Source of the DNA: Hormiphora californensis
Taxonomy: Eukaryota > Ctenophora > Tentaculata > Cydippida > Pleurobrachiidae
NCBI GenBank assembly: GCA_020137815.1
Contig: CM035353.1
Span: 7,037,298 to 7,101,297, forward strand
Length of the DNA stretch: 64,000 nucleotides
Direction: 5' to 3'
Positions within the stretch are counted from its first letter, which is position 1. Each line of letters starts with the position of its first letter. Shown here in pieces: positions 18,601 through 28,856 of the stretch. Position numbers and translations under genes: made by a program. The notes below the pieces were generated by a model. The model saw nothing but the letters and a program-made list of their open reading frames with translations, was not told the DNA's origin and searched no databases.

Positions 18601-19051
18601 CGTCGCGACGATCAGATCACATTGCACGGTATCATCTAGTGTGGGCGGCGCTCAGAGATCTCATCGCAGATCTCATCGCAGATCGCTTATCAGTGAATGT
18701 GATCGGTTTGAGTATTCGTTGGCAGGGAAACACAGCATTATGAAACATAATGCAAAAATAATTCTTGTTATTCCGGCACAATGAGCGTCGAGCGAGCCGG
18801 TGCTGAACAACAACACTTTTCTACGGTAAAATATATAACTAAACTACTACAACTAAACTACAATTATGCAAGCAGTGCTCAACTACAAATAGTTATGTAG
18901 GCTATTAGAGATGTTATAGATAAAGTGATATATATTTTACTTACAAGATGATGATACTGTTAGTTGGAACGCACAGGAAGACCAGGACTATCAGCACAAA
19001 GGAGAATGTCCATTCAACAACCACAACATGCATCTCATCGCTGGCAACCAT
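7487..19051 (-). CDS. Class A (rhodopsin-like) G-protein-coupled receptor, nine exons, 360 aa
   Basis: Plasma-membrane seven-helix receptor; ligand unknown. Exons in transcript order: 19051-18945 (TM1), 17940-17808 (TM2), 17695-17634, 16976-16903 (TM3), 16647-16529 (TM4), 15068-15000, 14455-14361 (TM5), 8237-8081 (TM6), 7753-7487 (TM7 and tail). They sum to 1083 nt (361 codons with stop) and all phases close. Family landmarks: Asn31 in TM1; NIAFCDLLMG with Asp64 in TM2; Cys104 exactly 25 residues before Arg129; IDRM then PLTY after TM3; Trp156 in TM4; VIP in TM5; NPFMVY at about 303-308 in TM7, followed by a basic helix-8-like WRVIKNLDRKK. Oddities: DRM replaces DRY, TM6 lacks the CWxP proline motif, the TM7 Tyr is displaced by one, and the second extracellular loop has no Cys but has an NQT sequon. 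The N-terminus is only about 12 residues. Introns are heavily loaded with foldback elements. The subfamily is not recognised. Confidence 0.88.
7797..7989 (+). repeat. Dispersed repeat, copy 1 (GPCR intron 8)
   Basis: About 190 bp closely similar, in the same orientation, to 10568-10751. Shared landmarks are GTGCTGCTTGCAGTCAAAA and CATTACCGTTTTCCCACTAC. The two copies flank the TM6 exon at 2.8 kb spacing. Related fragments occur near 26120-26160 plus 26504-26550, and near 57890-57955. Confidence 0.85.
8238..8884. other. GPCR intron 7, 3' part
   Basis: Non-coding intron sequence; nothing further recognised. Confidence 0.4.
8885..10015. repeat. Dispersed ~1.1-kb repeat with internal palindrome and GA/CT arms
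   Basis: It starts with a segment (about 8890-9050) repeated nearly exactly at 63549-63715, including a hairpin around CCACCGGTTACAGTGCACTG. Parts at about 9105-9160 and 9695-9720 recur inverted near 63960-64000 and 63740-63770. The interior is GA-rich then CT-rich (about 9260-9698) and contains four GCCTCGCAGGCTCGG-like boxes (9810-9900). Its ends share an 'attagacAatttTaacCggt' type motif. No coding capacity is supported. Confidence 0.6.
10568..10751 (+). repeat. Dispersed repeat, copy 2 (GPCR intron 7)
   Basis: Direct-orientation partner of 7797-7989. The adjoining 10761-10830 recurs at 56877-56945 (shared CCATGAAACGTGTGTTGCGT), showing that a second dispersed repeat abuts it. Confidence 0.85.
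10861..11730. mobile_element. Palindromic TCATGAGCGCTCATGA foldback element, copy 1 (8-bp TSD)
   Basis: An 870-bp near-perfect inverted repeat with ends GGTAAGTCGG / CCGACTTACC. The 8-bp target duplication CTGTCGGC lies at 10853-10860 and 11731-11738. Arms are built from many copies of TCATGAGCGCTCATGA and GTGTATCATGAGTG. The centre is TTAGGG-type sequence in one arm (about 11196-11220) and CCCTAA in the other. No transposase. An 8-bp duplication is typical of hAT, Merlin or P-type DNA transposons; the family assignment is inference. Confidence 0.9.
11995..12270. repeat. A-rich GAAGAAA-type low-complexity stretch
   Basis: Purine-rich, mostly A, inside GPCR intron 7. The opposite-strand Phe/Ser-rich frame is an artefact. 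Confidence 0.8.
12299..12617. mobile_element. Small foldback element
   Basis: About 320 bp. The terminal inverted repeat reads TAAGGAACCATAATAAAG at 12299 and its complement ends at 12617. The interior has inverted GCGCACCAC-type repeats. Overlapping long frames on both strands reflect this symmetry, not genes. Confidence 0.75.
12972..14290. mobile_element. Long imperfect inverted repeat in GPCR intron 7
   Basis: Left arm about 12972-13430, right arm about 13940-14290, alignable throughout. Landmarks are TTCTCGC near the outer ends, ATCTGCGGGTACTGG and GCTGCAAGCTCCTA in the right arm, with complements in the left arm. Arms are diverged, so it is an old foldback element. It ends only about 70 bp from the TM5 exon donor (14361). 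Confidence 0.7.
14521..14603. mobile_element. Pogo-like MITE, 83 bp, TA target site
   Basis: Ends CAGTCGGACCCCGATTTAG and its complement, flanked by TA on both sides. The internal 'ctcgggggaaagg' box is shared by the whole family. CAGT-type ends plus a TA duplication fit the Tc1/mariner-pogo group (inference). Lies 65 bp upstream (transcript sense) of the TM5 exon. Confidence 0.85.
15238..16291. mobile_element. Foldback element in GPCR intron 5
   Basis: Ends GTAGGGGAGACTTGACCCAT and complement. The interior (1.05 kb) is rich in short inverted boxes of the type CCAAATGG / CCATTTTGG and repeated 'ataaccaaat'. No coding sequence supported. Target duplication unclear. Confidence 0.7.
16708..16883. 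mobile_element. Pogo-like MITE, 176 bp, TA target site
   Basis: Same family as 14521-14603, with CAGTCAGACCCCGATTTAC ends and a TA flank. The arms carry repeated 'ggtaaatcgggg' boxes around a 'atatcggggg' core. Sits between the TM3 and TM4 exons, 20 bp from the TM3 exon donor. Confidence 0.85.
16951..17382 (-). repeat. Nine-copy 48-bp tandem array containing the GPCR TM3-exon acceptor
   Basis: Nine units of exactly 48 bp, almost identical (one G-to-A variant in the unit at 17287). On the minus strand each unit contains a CCCTTCATTTTCAG acceptor followed by the first 26 nt of the TM3 exon (residues IFCNISGF). The real exon (start 16976) uses the 3'-most unit. From any of the other eight acceptors the exon frame meets TGA at the next unit boundary. 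Confidence 0.95.
17389..17560. mobile_element. Pogo-like MITE, 172 bp, TA target site
   Basis: CAGTCGGACCCCGATTTAG ends, TA at both flanks, internal 'atatcgggggg' core. It lies 6 bp from the 48-bp array and 74 bp from the ECL1 exon donor. Confidence 0.85.
18160..18260. repeat. Structured GC-rich hairpin segment
   Basis: A hairpin GGGTGGATGCCC...GGGCATCCACCC is followed by a second hairpin (TTTAGCACGTGTGCTAAA) and then 'gggtttagaaatctc'. A similar arrangement, ending in the same 'gggtttagaaatct', is at 52246-52320. Confidence 0.5.
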
Positions 19052-19100
19052 ATTTTATCTGTTCATTCACAAGCTATAGAGACACGTGTATGAATTAGCA

Positions 19101-19166
19101 GCCTAGCGCAATAAGGGGTGACTTTGCAACCAATTGGTTGCAAAGTCACCCCTTATTGCGCTAGGC
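19101..19166. repeat. Perfect 66-bp palindrome upstream of the GPCR start codon
   Basis: Two 33-bp arms with no loop, centred at 19133/19134 (core GCAACCAATTGGTTGC), 50 bp upstream of the ATG at 19051. It would lie in the promoter or 5' UTR. Origin and role unknown. Confidence 0.9.
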
Positions 19167-20003
19167 GCTGGGGTGAGGGGTTCTGTTGTTGTTTGCTCCT
19201 CCGCTTCTGTCACTAAACTATTTCTGACTTGAACGTGGCATAACTAGATACACAACTTGATAATATACTGATTGATGTTGATGTCAGTCCCATCCGCCAG
19301 TACTGGCGCGGAGATACATCCGTACCTATGTGACTATGAGTCGATGAATTCTGAACTGAGCTTTATTGACTAGGTCACTGAATTTTCGGGCCACATAGAT
19401 TTCAACGTTGACAGATTTGAGATCATAGATTAAGATAAGAACCAATGGTACTGTACCATGCATACTTATTTGGTGACATAGACACCGCACGCGACCAAGA
19501 TTGAGCGCCAGGTGTCTATATGTCACCAACATACTTATCAAGTCTGTCAAACACATACTTCTCCCTATCTGGTATAATTACGAGAGGGCTAGGAAGGAAA
19601 ATCTATTAAAGTGTTGGAAGTACTATGTATATAGTTCCGAGAATGAATTCAAAGCCGCGAGAAAGTATTTCAAGAAAGAAATTGTGAATCTAGTCTAACA
19701 GGATACCTTATTACCTAAAAATAAGGCGACTTAAATTTAACTTAGCGAAAATGGACGTTTATAATAAACTTTATTTACACAATACACTCCTATGTTAATT
19801 TTTATAGATTGCCTTATTTTTAGGTAATTTAAGGTGCCTCAAATTGCCAACTCTGAGCACCCCTGACTGTACGTGTCAAATTATCAGAGTGACAGAAATT
19901 AAATTCTGTCCAACATACCCTTATAGATTTAATTGTGCCACGCGGTACGTTTATCTAGTTAAACCGAGACTTACTCATAAGACTGCAGCTAGTTTAGTAG
20001 ACT
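19167..20003. other. Intergenic
   Basis: No gene recognised. A hairpin lies at about 19469-19531 (TTTGGTGACATAGACACC and complement). Its half-sites recur near 22830 and 41108. Confidence 0.4.
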
Positions 20004-20630
20004 ATAGACCCCGCCGGCTCAAATAGACGCACGGCGCGCTCAAACAATTTGCACTGGTCTATTGGGCCGTGCACTGCCGTGAGTTTGTGTCTCGATAGAC
20101 GCACGCCCTCTGACAGATTTGTGTAAAGATCACAAAGAATCACTGGAAACACGATAAAATGACTTGGTAACTCAAGAGGGAGTGTGTGTACAACCTACAA
20201 CACTCTCTGCCTAGATTTGGCGCCCGCCAGTCTGTTGCAACTGTTGCTCATGACCCACAATTAACTGTAATCTCTCTCTGCATTCCACGCTTTGAAACTG
20301 TTACAACGATTGTTACGAGTGTGTAGGAATGTAGAGAGGCACTCTGTAGCTTCATTTCTAACTGTTTGACCCGTTTTGTGTGAGCTCTCTCTGTGTCAAC
20401 CACCTAATTTGTGCTTGTTTTGCTTCTAGGTGCCCGCCAGCGGGGTCTATAGAACACAACTCCCTCCCTTACGTGCAGATATACCTGTAAACCCCTCGCT
20501 GACGCTCGGGATTTACAGGGCTGTAACGCACGGGTCCCTTCGGGACCCGTGCATTACAGCTCAATAGACGCACTGCTCTGCAGTGCGTCTATTGAATAGA
20601 TGCCCGCGCGGGAGGGAGTTATGTACTATA
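20004..20630 (+). repeat. Dispersed ~630-bp repeat, copy 1
   Basis: Nearly identical in inverted orientation to 40337-40970. Boundaries lie near TAGACCCCGCCGGCTCAAAT and CGCGGGAGGGAGTTATG. The interior contains stable hairpins (GCACGGGTCCC/GGGACCCGTGC; AATAGACGCACTG/CAGTGCGTCTATT). No open coding frame supported. Confidence 0.85.
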
Positions 20631-23249
20631 TAATAGTAGTCTAACAAGTTCAGAGAGATTCAGCTCGAATTCACATTACATAACTCCGTGCAACTACATG
20701 GGTAGTGACAGGGACTGCAGAGGGATACAAGCACGCGACATCTCCAAATTATAATAGAGATATCAACTCTAACTGGGTGGTTAAGCATCTCAAGAACTGG
20801 TTTACTAAACTGTTTAGTTATATAAATATCAGCGGGTGAAAATTCGTCTGATTTACCACGCCCGCTATAAAAAAGCAGGGATGTTTATGCCGCTAAAACT
20901 TATAATCAATAAATCCTTGCTAATATAAAGTATAAGCCCCTCCCTTTGGTCGGGTTTAATACCATATACCACCCTCCCTGCTTCGCAGGTCGGGCAGTAT
21001 ATGGTGTAGCGAATCACTCTAGCGGGCGACCCGCTACATAATATAAACCCAGGTTTATTGATTAATGTCTTGAGAAACAGAGGGAATACTACTTTCCCTG
21101 AAAGTGATACCACGAACACAATCACACACGTACGTGTTAGATTTATGAAACTAAAACCACAGTACGGAACTCAAAAGAGCTGGGTGTGAGATAGTGCAAG
21201 CTTTCTTAGTTCACTGTTAGTTGTGATAAGTGATGTTATAGATATTATTTTAGTTCATGAATAGACGTATGAATAGGGTGAACACGTGTAAGAAAAGTAA
21301 CCGAAAGAGAGAGAGAGATAGACGATGATGACGATGAGACGAGAGAGAGGACCGACGGAGAGAGAGCAGAGAGAGAGAGAGAGAGGTAGAGCGAGGAGAG
21401 GAGCGAGAGATAGATCGAGATCGCGCAGAGGATATAGATCGCCCTTCGAGCGATATAGCGAGAGATAGAGATAGATCGATAGCCTGCTCTCTCTCCTCTC
21501 TAATGCTCGATTCTCGCTCTCGATCTCTTCTACTCTCTTCTCGCTCTCTCCTAGCTAGCTCTCTCGTCTCACTCTCTGCTATCTCTAATCTCTCTCGGTC
21601 TTTCTCTCTCTCTCTCCCTCATCTCTCTTCTCTCTCTCTCTTCTCTCTCTCTTCGCTAGCATTCTCGCCTCGCTCGCTCTTTCTCCCCTCTCTCTCTTCT
21701 CTTCGCTCTCTCTCTCTCTCGTCTCTCGCGTTTCTCTCGCTCTCTCTCCCTCTCTCCCTTCTCCCTTCTTTTTCTTCTCTCCCGTTTCTTCGCCTCCTTG
21801 CAGAGTTTTTCTGCAGAGTGCAGCACTACAGTGTTGGGTATTATGATAGGGTCCTCTGCAGAGTGCTCAATATCTTGGTAACGAAGTTACCCCTCCCTTG
21901 CCGGCGCGCAAAGCGCACCAAACGAAGGCCGCGATGCGGCCTGAGTGTGAGGTGTCTTCGATACCAACTCAATATCACTGTCCTGTTAGATATAAGTGCA
22001 GTTAAGAATTGTTTAAAAAGTGGAATAATTGCTATAAGATATATATAAACTCCAGGTCTTCAGTCTAGGTCTATATATAACTGTTGTAGAAGAAGCTATC
22101 AACTTCTAGCATACTTTTAGCATTACATTCACGCTCTTATTAGCATATGAATGAGCAAGGCTGAAACTACATATATGACTAGCATATGAAAAAGTTTGCG
22201 GGTGCTAAATTCCAGAGAACCAGCCTGACATGACCTACTGAAACCGAGAAGTTATTCCAGATATATTTGCAATTTTAGTAAAAATAGTAGTGGCAGACAT
22301 TATTGCTTGATTTGGTAGGGTACTGCAGTATACTGCTCAGCGTGGTACTCTCAGATTGGTTGAGGGTAATGGCAGTACCACGAGTAAATCGAAGGGGGAG
22401 CGAACTTGTCATAGCACTGATATGAGAAGGAAACTTGACAGGCATTAAAGCATTTAAAATGTCGTACAGTGATTTCAGCTTAGTAAAAATCAGATCATAT
22501 TGAGAGACATAATTCAAAGCAGCTTGCTCAAGTCAAAGTACACAATATCACTTTCACTTTAAAAATATCTATGGTTTTATGGTTATGTTTTCATGTTTAC
22601 CAATATTATACTTATAGAGGTCGCCGGTATACCAATTCTTCCTACAGCTGACAGTAGGAAGAAGGTATACAGTAGTACTGTGTGTAGTACTGTGTACTGA
22701 TTATGCGCTGGCAAGGGGTTTCGTTTGGGAAATAGTTCAAAAATTAGTAAACAGTAATCAAAATGGCCTATCTCACGCGAACTGATCACACTTAAGAAAC
22801 AGTAGAATTAGCAGGGGAGAACTTTGCATATTTGGTGACATAGACACCTGGCGCAAGACGTATTGAGTGTTATTAGACACCTGGCGCAAGACGTATTGAG
22901 TGTTATTTTCGTTGCTTGTCATATCCAATAGTCGGACTGCCACATGGATCGAGAAATAGCCGCGCTGACGTACTCAGTCTGACACACTCGAAGAAGTAAA
23001 GATCGAAACAACACTATCACAGGGAGTTTTCATAACTAACGCGTGACATACTGCAGAGTGGACCATACTCCATTACACGAGAAACTTTTCAAGCTTTTAG
23101 CAGCGTTATAATCCACAAAGTATTTATCCGATTGGCCCAACAGAGAGAGAGGGTTCATACAAAGTAAGTAGGAAAATACCTGCAATAGGCAATGACAGAG
23201 CTGTTTTTTGAAATTACTTTATAACAAGACGATCTGCATATATTAACTA
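20631..23249. other. Intergenic, repeat-derived
   Basis: No gene recognised. About 20860-21070 resembles 48840-48990 ('taccacc...ccctcc', 'aacccaggtttat'). About 21306-21480 is GA-rich and 21485-21790 CT-rich, giving long low-complexity frames. A 31-bp direct repeat (gacacctggcgcaagacgta...) lies at 22844 and 22876. Confidence 0.5.
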
Positions 23250-23317
23250 CAGTCGGACCCCGATTTACCGGGATACTCGGGGGAAAGAGTTTTGCCCGGT
23301 AAATCAGGATCCGACTG
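23250..23317. mobile_element. Pogo-like MITE, 68 bp, TA target site
   Basis: CAGTCGGACCCCGATTTACC end and complement, TA flanks, 'ctcgggggaaag' core. Shortest complete member in the window. Confidence 0.85.
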
Positions 23318-23520
23318 TAACATACTATACATATTATCATTTTAAGTGATTGAGCTGACAGAACAGTGCTAATGCAGGATATTCAAAAACCACCCTGCTT
23401 TACTTAACTTCCATTATATGCTGCAACAGTTAGGGAAAACATAAAATAACTTTGCTAACGAAATTATACCTCTCACTTAACTGTGTGGTGTCATAATTCA
23501 AGAAAATAACTGCAGTGAAA

Positions 23521-23682
23521 TTAGTAGGCCGGAAAGGTTGCCCTATGATTTGAGCTATCTTTGCCACTGTAACATTCACGGGGTACAGACAGGGTATGGT
23601 AGATGCTTACTCTATCTTCACAAGGGAATGTACTGGTGCCAAAGGTAGCTCAAATCATAGGGCAACCTTTCCGGCCAACTAA
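23521..23682. mobile_element. Short foldback MITE
   Basis: About 160 bp, with 40-bp near-perfect inverted ends including GGCCGGAAAGGTTGCCCTAT. Confidence 0.8.
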
Positions 23683-24294
23683 TTTCAATTAGTTTTGGTA
23701 TAATTTGCATCATTTTTGGGATTTTTATCCATTTAGATGTAGTAGAACAGGTACAGAGAGGATGGAATCGAGAAATTGAGAAAATTTAATTTTTGACGTC
23801 ATTTTGACGTCATAAAATGACGTCACGACGTTATGACGTCATAATTATGTCGTCATATCATCGGGATTACCTAGATGAAGATACTGACCAAGTTTGAGAT
23901 CAATTGGATAAGATTTGAGACCGCTATGGCGAAAAAACCCATATCGTCATATATAATTTTAAACAGTCAGACGCGTTTTAAGACCCTTATACATGTAGTT
24001 TTGAAAATTCGCGATATAGTTTCTGAAAGTTTAGACAATTTTCTTTTCATGATATAGTCTTCGTTTTTCGATTAGAATCCGTCTTAAGGGTGTAAATTGA
24101 GCTCAAAGAAGTTTGGTCAGAGTCTGAAAAATGACGACTTTAAGACGTTCTGTAGGACGTTCCAGGGAATGAAAAGGGACGACACCTCGACTAATGCACA
24201 CACATCCAGTAGATCTACCAGCTGTGAAAACGAGAAGCCTTTATCTCTTTTCGTTTGGCGTGATTATATATGGTTATAAAAGCGTCTATCCTAT
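23683..24294. other. Intergenic
   Basis: No gene recognised. A cluster of TGACGTCA-like boxes lies at 23798-23850. Confidence 0.35.
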
Positions 24295-25120
24295 TAGTCA
24301 GGACCACTATATAATTGGTGCACGGTCGTGCCCACGGAAGGAGTGCTTGGATCATCTTGAAACCGGTTTTAAGTTAACTAATGCATATCCAAAAGTGTCT
24401 GTAGCTATTTGGGTGATGTTCTGACAATCCAATCACGAGTTATGACCAAAAAACAGCCAAAAAAGACGTTTTAAAGTGACAAAAAGGAGGACCTGAACAC
24501 AGCCCTGATATGAAGGGTTGGGGCTATGAAACTTCTTGAGTGGACAGAGAATCGTCCAAATTTGCAGTGTCAACTTTGGAATTGTTTCTATCTTTTGTAG
24601 TTATCTAATTAGAGCCGTTTAAACATGTGAGACGATGCTGTAGGGGCCTCTAATACTGTGTATTCTTGCTTGTGAAGTGATCACTTGACGAGATTTACCC
24701 AATTAGAGAGCAGATTAAAGCATACAAGCGGTGAGAGCAAGCAATATGGGTCGGAAACAGTACCAAATTACCCTGTTTTGCAGATCGTCTCACATGTTTA
24801 AACGGCTCTAATTAGATAACTACAAAAGATAGAAACAATTCCAAAGTTGACACTGCAAATTTGGACGATTCTCTGTCCACTCAAGAAGTTTCATAGCCCC
24901 AACCCTTCATATAAGGGCTGTGTTCAGGTCCTCCTTTTTGTCACTTTAAAACGTCTTTTTTGACTGTTTTTTGGTCATAACTCGTGATTGGATTGTCAGA
25001 ACATCACCCAAATAGCTACAGACACTTTTGGATATGCATTAGTTAACTTAAAACCGGTTTCAAGATGATCCAAGCACTGCTTCCGTGGGCACGACCGCGC
25101 ACCAATAGTGGTCCTGACTA
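24295..25120. mobile_element. 826-bp foldback element
   Basis: Ends TAGTCAGGACCACTAT and complement. Arms of about 350 bp are almost identical, for example CACGGTCGTGCCCACGGAAG in the left arm. The central spacer is about 120 bp. The same apparent 'protein' read on both strands near its ends is a product of the symmetry. Confidence 0.85.
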
Positions 25121-25621
25121 TATGCGTGCGCGTATGCGCGTGCCTGTTACACTGAATCTTCAGCAAATGGGACCAGTCTGTAACTTCCGTCCCAGATGAG
25201 ATAGAGACTTGAAATTGCAATTAATTGTAAACTTAAGTAAAAGACCCCAAGCCGGGTATACATTCCACATTTTAAGTCAATCCGATGAAAGGGAGCGACG
25301 CTATAGCCTTTCGAAATCAGGTTTTTCAGCCAAACACCCATAAAACGTATAACTGCGTTTCTGGCAGCGCTTTTGGGGGAGGGGGAATGGCAACCTTTGC
25401 GCTTGCCAGCGCAGTGATATGATACAGACCCCGATTTTCATTTAGTGGCCCCCGATTTAGTGGCACCCCGATTTGGTGTCATATACTCGTGGTATTTTAT
25501 TCTTTTATTTAACTCAATCTACATCAACATGCGTGATATGACTCTGAATATATCACATGGTGTCTAGCTAAGGGCATGAGCTTGAATATAGAGTGATGAA
25601 ATGCGATCAGTATATAATCAG

Positions 25622-25708
25622 GGGTTTGGTAGCTCAGTGGTAGCTCAGTGGTATAGCTTCGAGCATGTCTCTCTGGATACCCTTGGTTCAATTCCCGGCT
25701 GTATCATG
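25622..25708 (+). repeat. tRNA-like sequence (tRNA-derived SINE head or tRNA pseudogene)
   Basis: An A-box-like TAGCTCAGTGG (present twice in tandem, 12 bp apart) precedes a B-box-like GGTTCAATTCC, 50-odd bp downstream, as in a Pol III internal promoter. I could not fold a convincing acceptor stem or assign an anticodon, so a functional tRNA is not claimed. Confidence 0.4.
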
Positions 25709-26163
25709 GCCATGTATGTCTGTAATCGGGCGCTACGACGCTACGTAAAAGCCTCTTTTGCGAGCGGAATGGGGCAAATCATGGCACGTTCTCAGTGATG
25801 AAGCTTTTGGCAATTATGAACCCTCATTATTGCACGTCCATCCAGCTAGAGTTTCCCCTTGGGCACGTCGCGCTATCCCCTGTACGTACTACGTAGCGTG
25901 CGAGCGACACAGTCGTTCCGCCCCCGCCTCCGACGAAGTTGGCAGCTTCGCTGCCAAAGTTTCCCCTGACCAATATACGGTTTCTTGGCATGCTAAACCT
26001 AGGGTGTGACAGTTTCACAGCATATTAAAGCACGCGAGAATAGCACTTTGTAGGACACACGTGTGTCAGGCCAGATTGAAAACACGTGCACGTGTCGACG
26101 TGTTGTCAATCTGGCGCTCCAATTGGTCACGCTTGCGTGTCGTCTGACCGTGTTGAAATGATA
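25709..26163. other. Intergenic
   Basis: No gene recognised; short palindromes such as GGCAGCTTCGCTGCC near 25940. Confidence 0.35.
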
Positions 26164-26499
26164 GGGACTGACGGTGTATAAGGTCCAAATGAGGCACGGA
26201 GGTATTCTGAATCAGCTTTTCAAGACGAATCCAACGCAACCGGAATTAACTTTCTATCTTATCGGGAAGGTGTGGTTCATTTTTTTCATTTTTGGCCGCA
26301 CGAGCCAATCAGAGGGCTGGATTTCGAAATTCTGGCCTCTGATTGGCTCGCGCGGCAAAAATGACTAAAAATGAGTGTGCGTGAACCGAGCCTTCCCGAT
26401 AAGATAGAAAGCTAATTCCGGTTGCGTTGGATTCGTCTTAAAAAGCTGATTCAGAAAAGCTCCGTGCCTCATTTGGACCTTATACACCGTCAGACACTA
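26164..26499. mobile_element. Foldback element with ~10-11 bp flanking repeat
   Basis: 336 bp, arms around ACTGACGGTGTATAAGGTCC and complement. Both sides carry TTGAAATGATA (26153-26163 and 26500-26510). It has inserted into a copy of the dispersed repeat seen at 7797 and 10568, interrupting it. Confidence 0.75.
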
Positions 26500-26691
26500 T
26501 TGAAATGATACCGTATTCTCACTGCAAGCGCCAAGCACCCATGTAAGCTCAGAGAGACTCTCGTCAACTATAGAACACGTAACCACACAGTTAGCTGGTC
26601 GAGTAAACGACCCGGGTATAGTTACATATTGTGATGGTCAATGGAGTATTGTCATGCAGCCTATGCTAGGAGCTGTCGGTCAACCATATAC

Positions 26692-27036
26692 CCTAGTAAA
26701 AAAGCAGCCTGGCTACGCGTCGCGAAAGCGTGGCTTTTTGAGCAAAAAGCGTGGCGTCTAAGCCAGGCTTCTCCGTCAATAACCACCCCAAAAACTAGGT
26801 GATATCCAATGCTGTATGAAACGCTCACCTAGTAGGTGAGCGTTTCATACAGCATTGGATATCGACTGCCCCACCAGCTAAGTGGTAAATGTTGCCTTGA
26901 TCTGGTGTGAACAGTGCACGCTCACCTAGTGGTTAACAACGGAGAAGCCCGACTCAGACACCAAGCTTTTTGCTCAAAAAGCCACGCTTTTCAGCCAGGC
27001 TTTCGCGATGCGCAGCCAGGCTGCTTTTTTACTAGG
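26692..27036. mobile_element. Foldback element with an internal perfect palindrome
   Basis: Ends CCTAGTAAAAAAGCAGCCTG and complement. Near its middle (about 26802-26867) lies a loop-free palindrome of roughly 66 bp around TCACCTAGTAGGTGA. Confidence 0.75.
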
Positions 27037-27770
27037 TACTTGGTAATAAAAGATGTGAAAATGTCATTTTACTAGGGGGAGGGGTCGGTTAACAATCAAT
27101 CAAGCTGTCCGTAAACCTTAGGGTGGGTGGGGAATTAGATACACAACTAAAAACACGTGCTAAAAGATTAATCGAAATACAATAAAGTATATGAACTCCA
27201 TGCCAATTATTGATCACGAATTCGAGGTACCATGTCATCAAATATGGGAGTGACAACGGGATCAGACTCGATGGTAGATCACATGATATTCCAGCTGAAC
27301 GTACCCAATCATACCATAACCAGATGACAGGCAGTGGGTTAAATATAGTAACAAGTTATCCAAATAACTTCATAGTTTTACCAAACTGAGACTGTCAAGA
27401 CACCGAGAAGAACGCGACAAGATTTAGCGAGTTGTCTGCATGGGGAAGTCTGGGCTCACACGTCTCAGAATATCGATATTCAGAATCAAATAGGCTCCGC
27501 AAACTAGATGCAGCTGGCTCACCAGACCATATACATATTATACAGTCTGTCAGGCCTTAATGCTCTGACCACAGTTCTCGCGAGAAATGAGAATAGGGAC
27601 AAGACAATGCTCTGACAGAATATAGCCAGGATCCTACGTCGACGTATATGATTCTATCACCTTTTCTCGCGGAGCGAGGAGAGCGGTTAGCCGCTGACAG
27701 GCCGGACTAGAAACCCATGACATATATTTCCACTCACCTCTGAAGCTGAAAGTCGCGACAGTCTTTTATA
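27037..27770. other. Intergenic
   Basis: No gene or repeat family recognised. Confidence 0.35.
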
Positions 27771-28170
27771 GGGGCAGCACACATCAATAAAAATTAAAAG
27801 TTAAAAATGAACGTTTAATTTTTGGTCAAAACTCTGCCATTTCTTGGCCAAATTGCTTCATCTTGGGCTCGTTGGAAAGAGGGCATCGAGCTCGTTTCAT
27901 ACAGCTCAAGAAATTTGAAATCGGCATAAAAAATGGCGAAATTTCGGAGGGAAATGCTTTAATTAAAATCTTTAAATTTAAAATGCGCATTTTGGGCCGA
28001 AATTCCACTGCTTATTTGTGCTCATTTCAAATTTCTTGAGCTGTATGAAACGAGCTCGATGCCTTCTTTCCAACGAGCCCAAGAAAAAGCAATTTGGCCA
28101 AGAAATGGCTGAGTTATGACCAAAAACTTCCAATTTTAATTTTTAATTTTCATTGATGTGTGCTACCCCT
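27771..28170. mobile_element. 400-bp foldback element
   Basis: Ends GGGGCAGCACACATCAAT and a near complement. The arms pair throughout, for example CATACAGCTCAAGAAATTTG against its complement, with a short AT-rich centre. Confidence 0.8.
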
Positions 28171-28856
28171 TAGCTAATTAGGGTTATCAAACCCAGTAGC
28201 ACTCAAAGAAGAAAAAGAATGAAATATATTTTACTACTATAGCCACCCAAGCTATTTTTATATCCAGCTTGTGGGGCGTATCTTAAAGCAAAGAGAAACT
28301 CTAATACTCTAAACAGATAATATTATATTGTTATGTTCTAACCCTCCCTTTACATTTGTAAAAGTAGGGGCGCCCGAGACACAGTCTAGCCAGGCAAGTA
28401 TTATATTGGGTAGATTTTGTTACTCATATATATAGCCAATAACGCAATTCTTCTGTATATGATCATTCTTCCCTAAAAGCTTCTCTGAAATGACAAATTT
28501 AGAATTCACCTACTTTTAGGGATGACATACATGGCCAGAATACATGTGTGTACAGGGAGTGACAAATGTTAATACGGAGAAGACACGGGAAAAAAAATAA
28601 AAGGGATGACGCGTTCAGTATGAAGGGTGTGTTTGTGACAATTGTAAAGATCAGCAGCTTAGAAAAAGTATATTCGCCAAAAGTACCCGAGCGCGGCGCC
28701 ACACGTCTTTTGATTGTTGGGTCGTTTAGTCGTTACCCTTGCACCTCACGCAACGTCGCGTGATGAATTTGTGCTGACATTGTATCATGGCTCATTGTCC
28801 TTTATTGTCCTTTAATGTCCCAAATATACGCGGACCATTTAGCGTCCAAAAAATCA

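Noticed and set aside
25622-25708. Functional tRNA gene
   Set aside because: A and B boxes are present, but the A box is duplicated and no convincing acceptor stem or anticodon loop was found.
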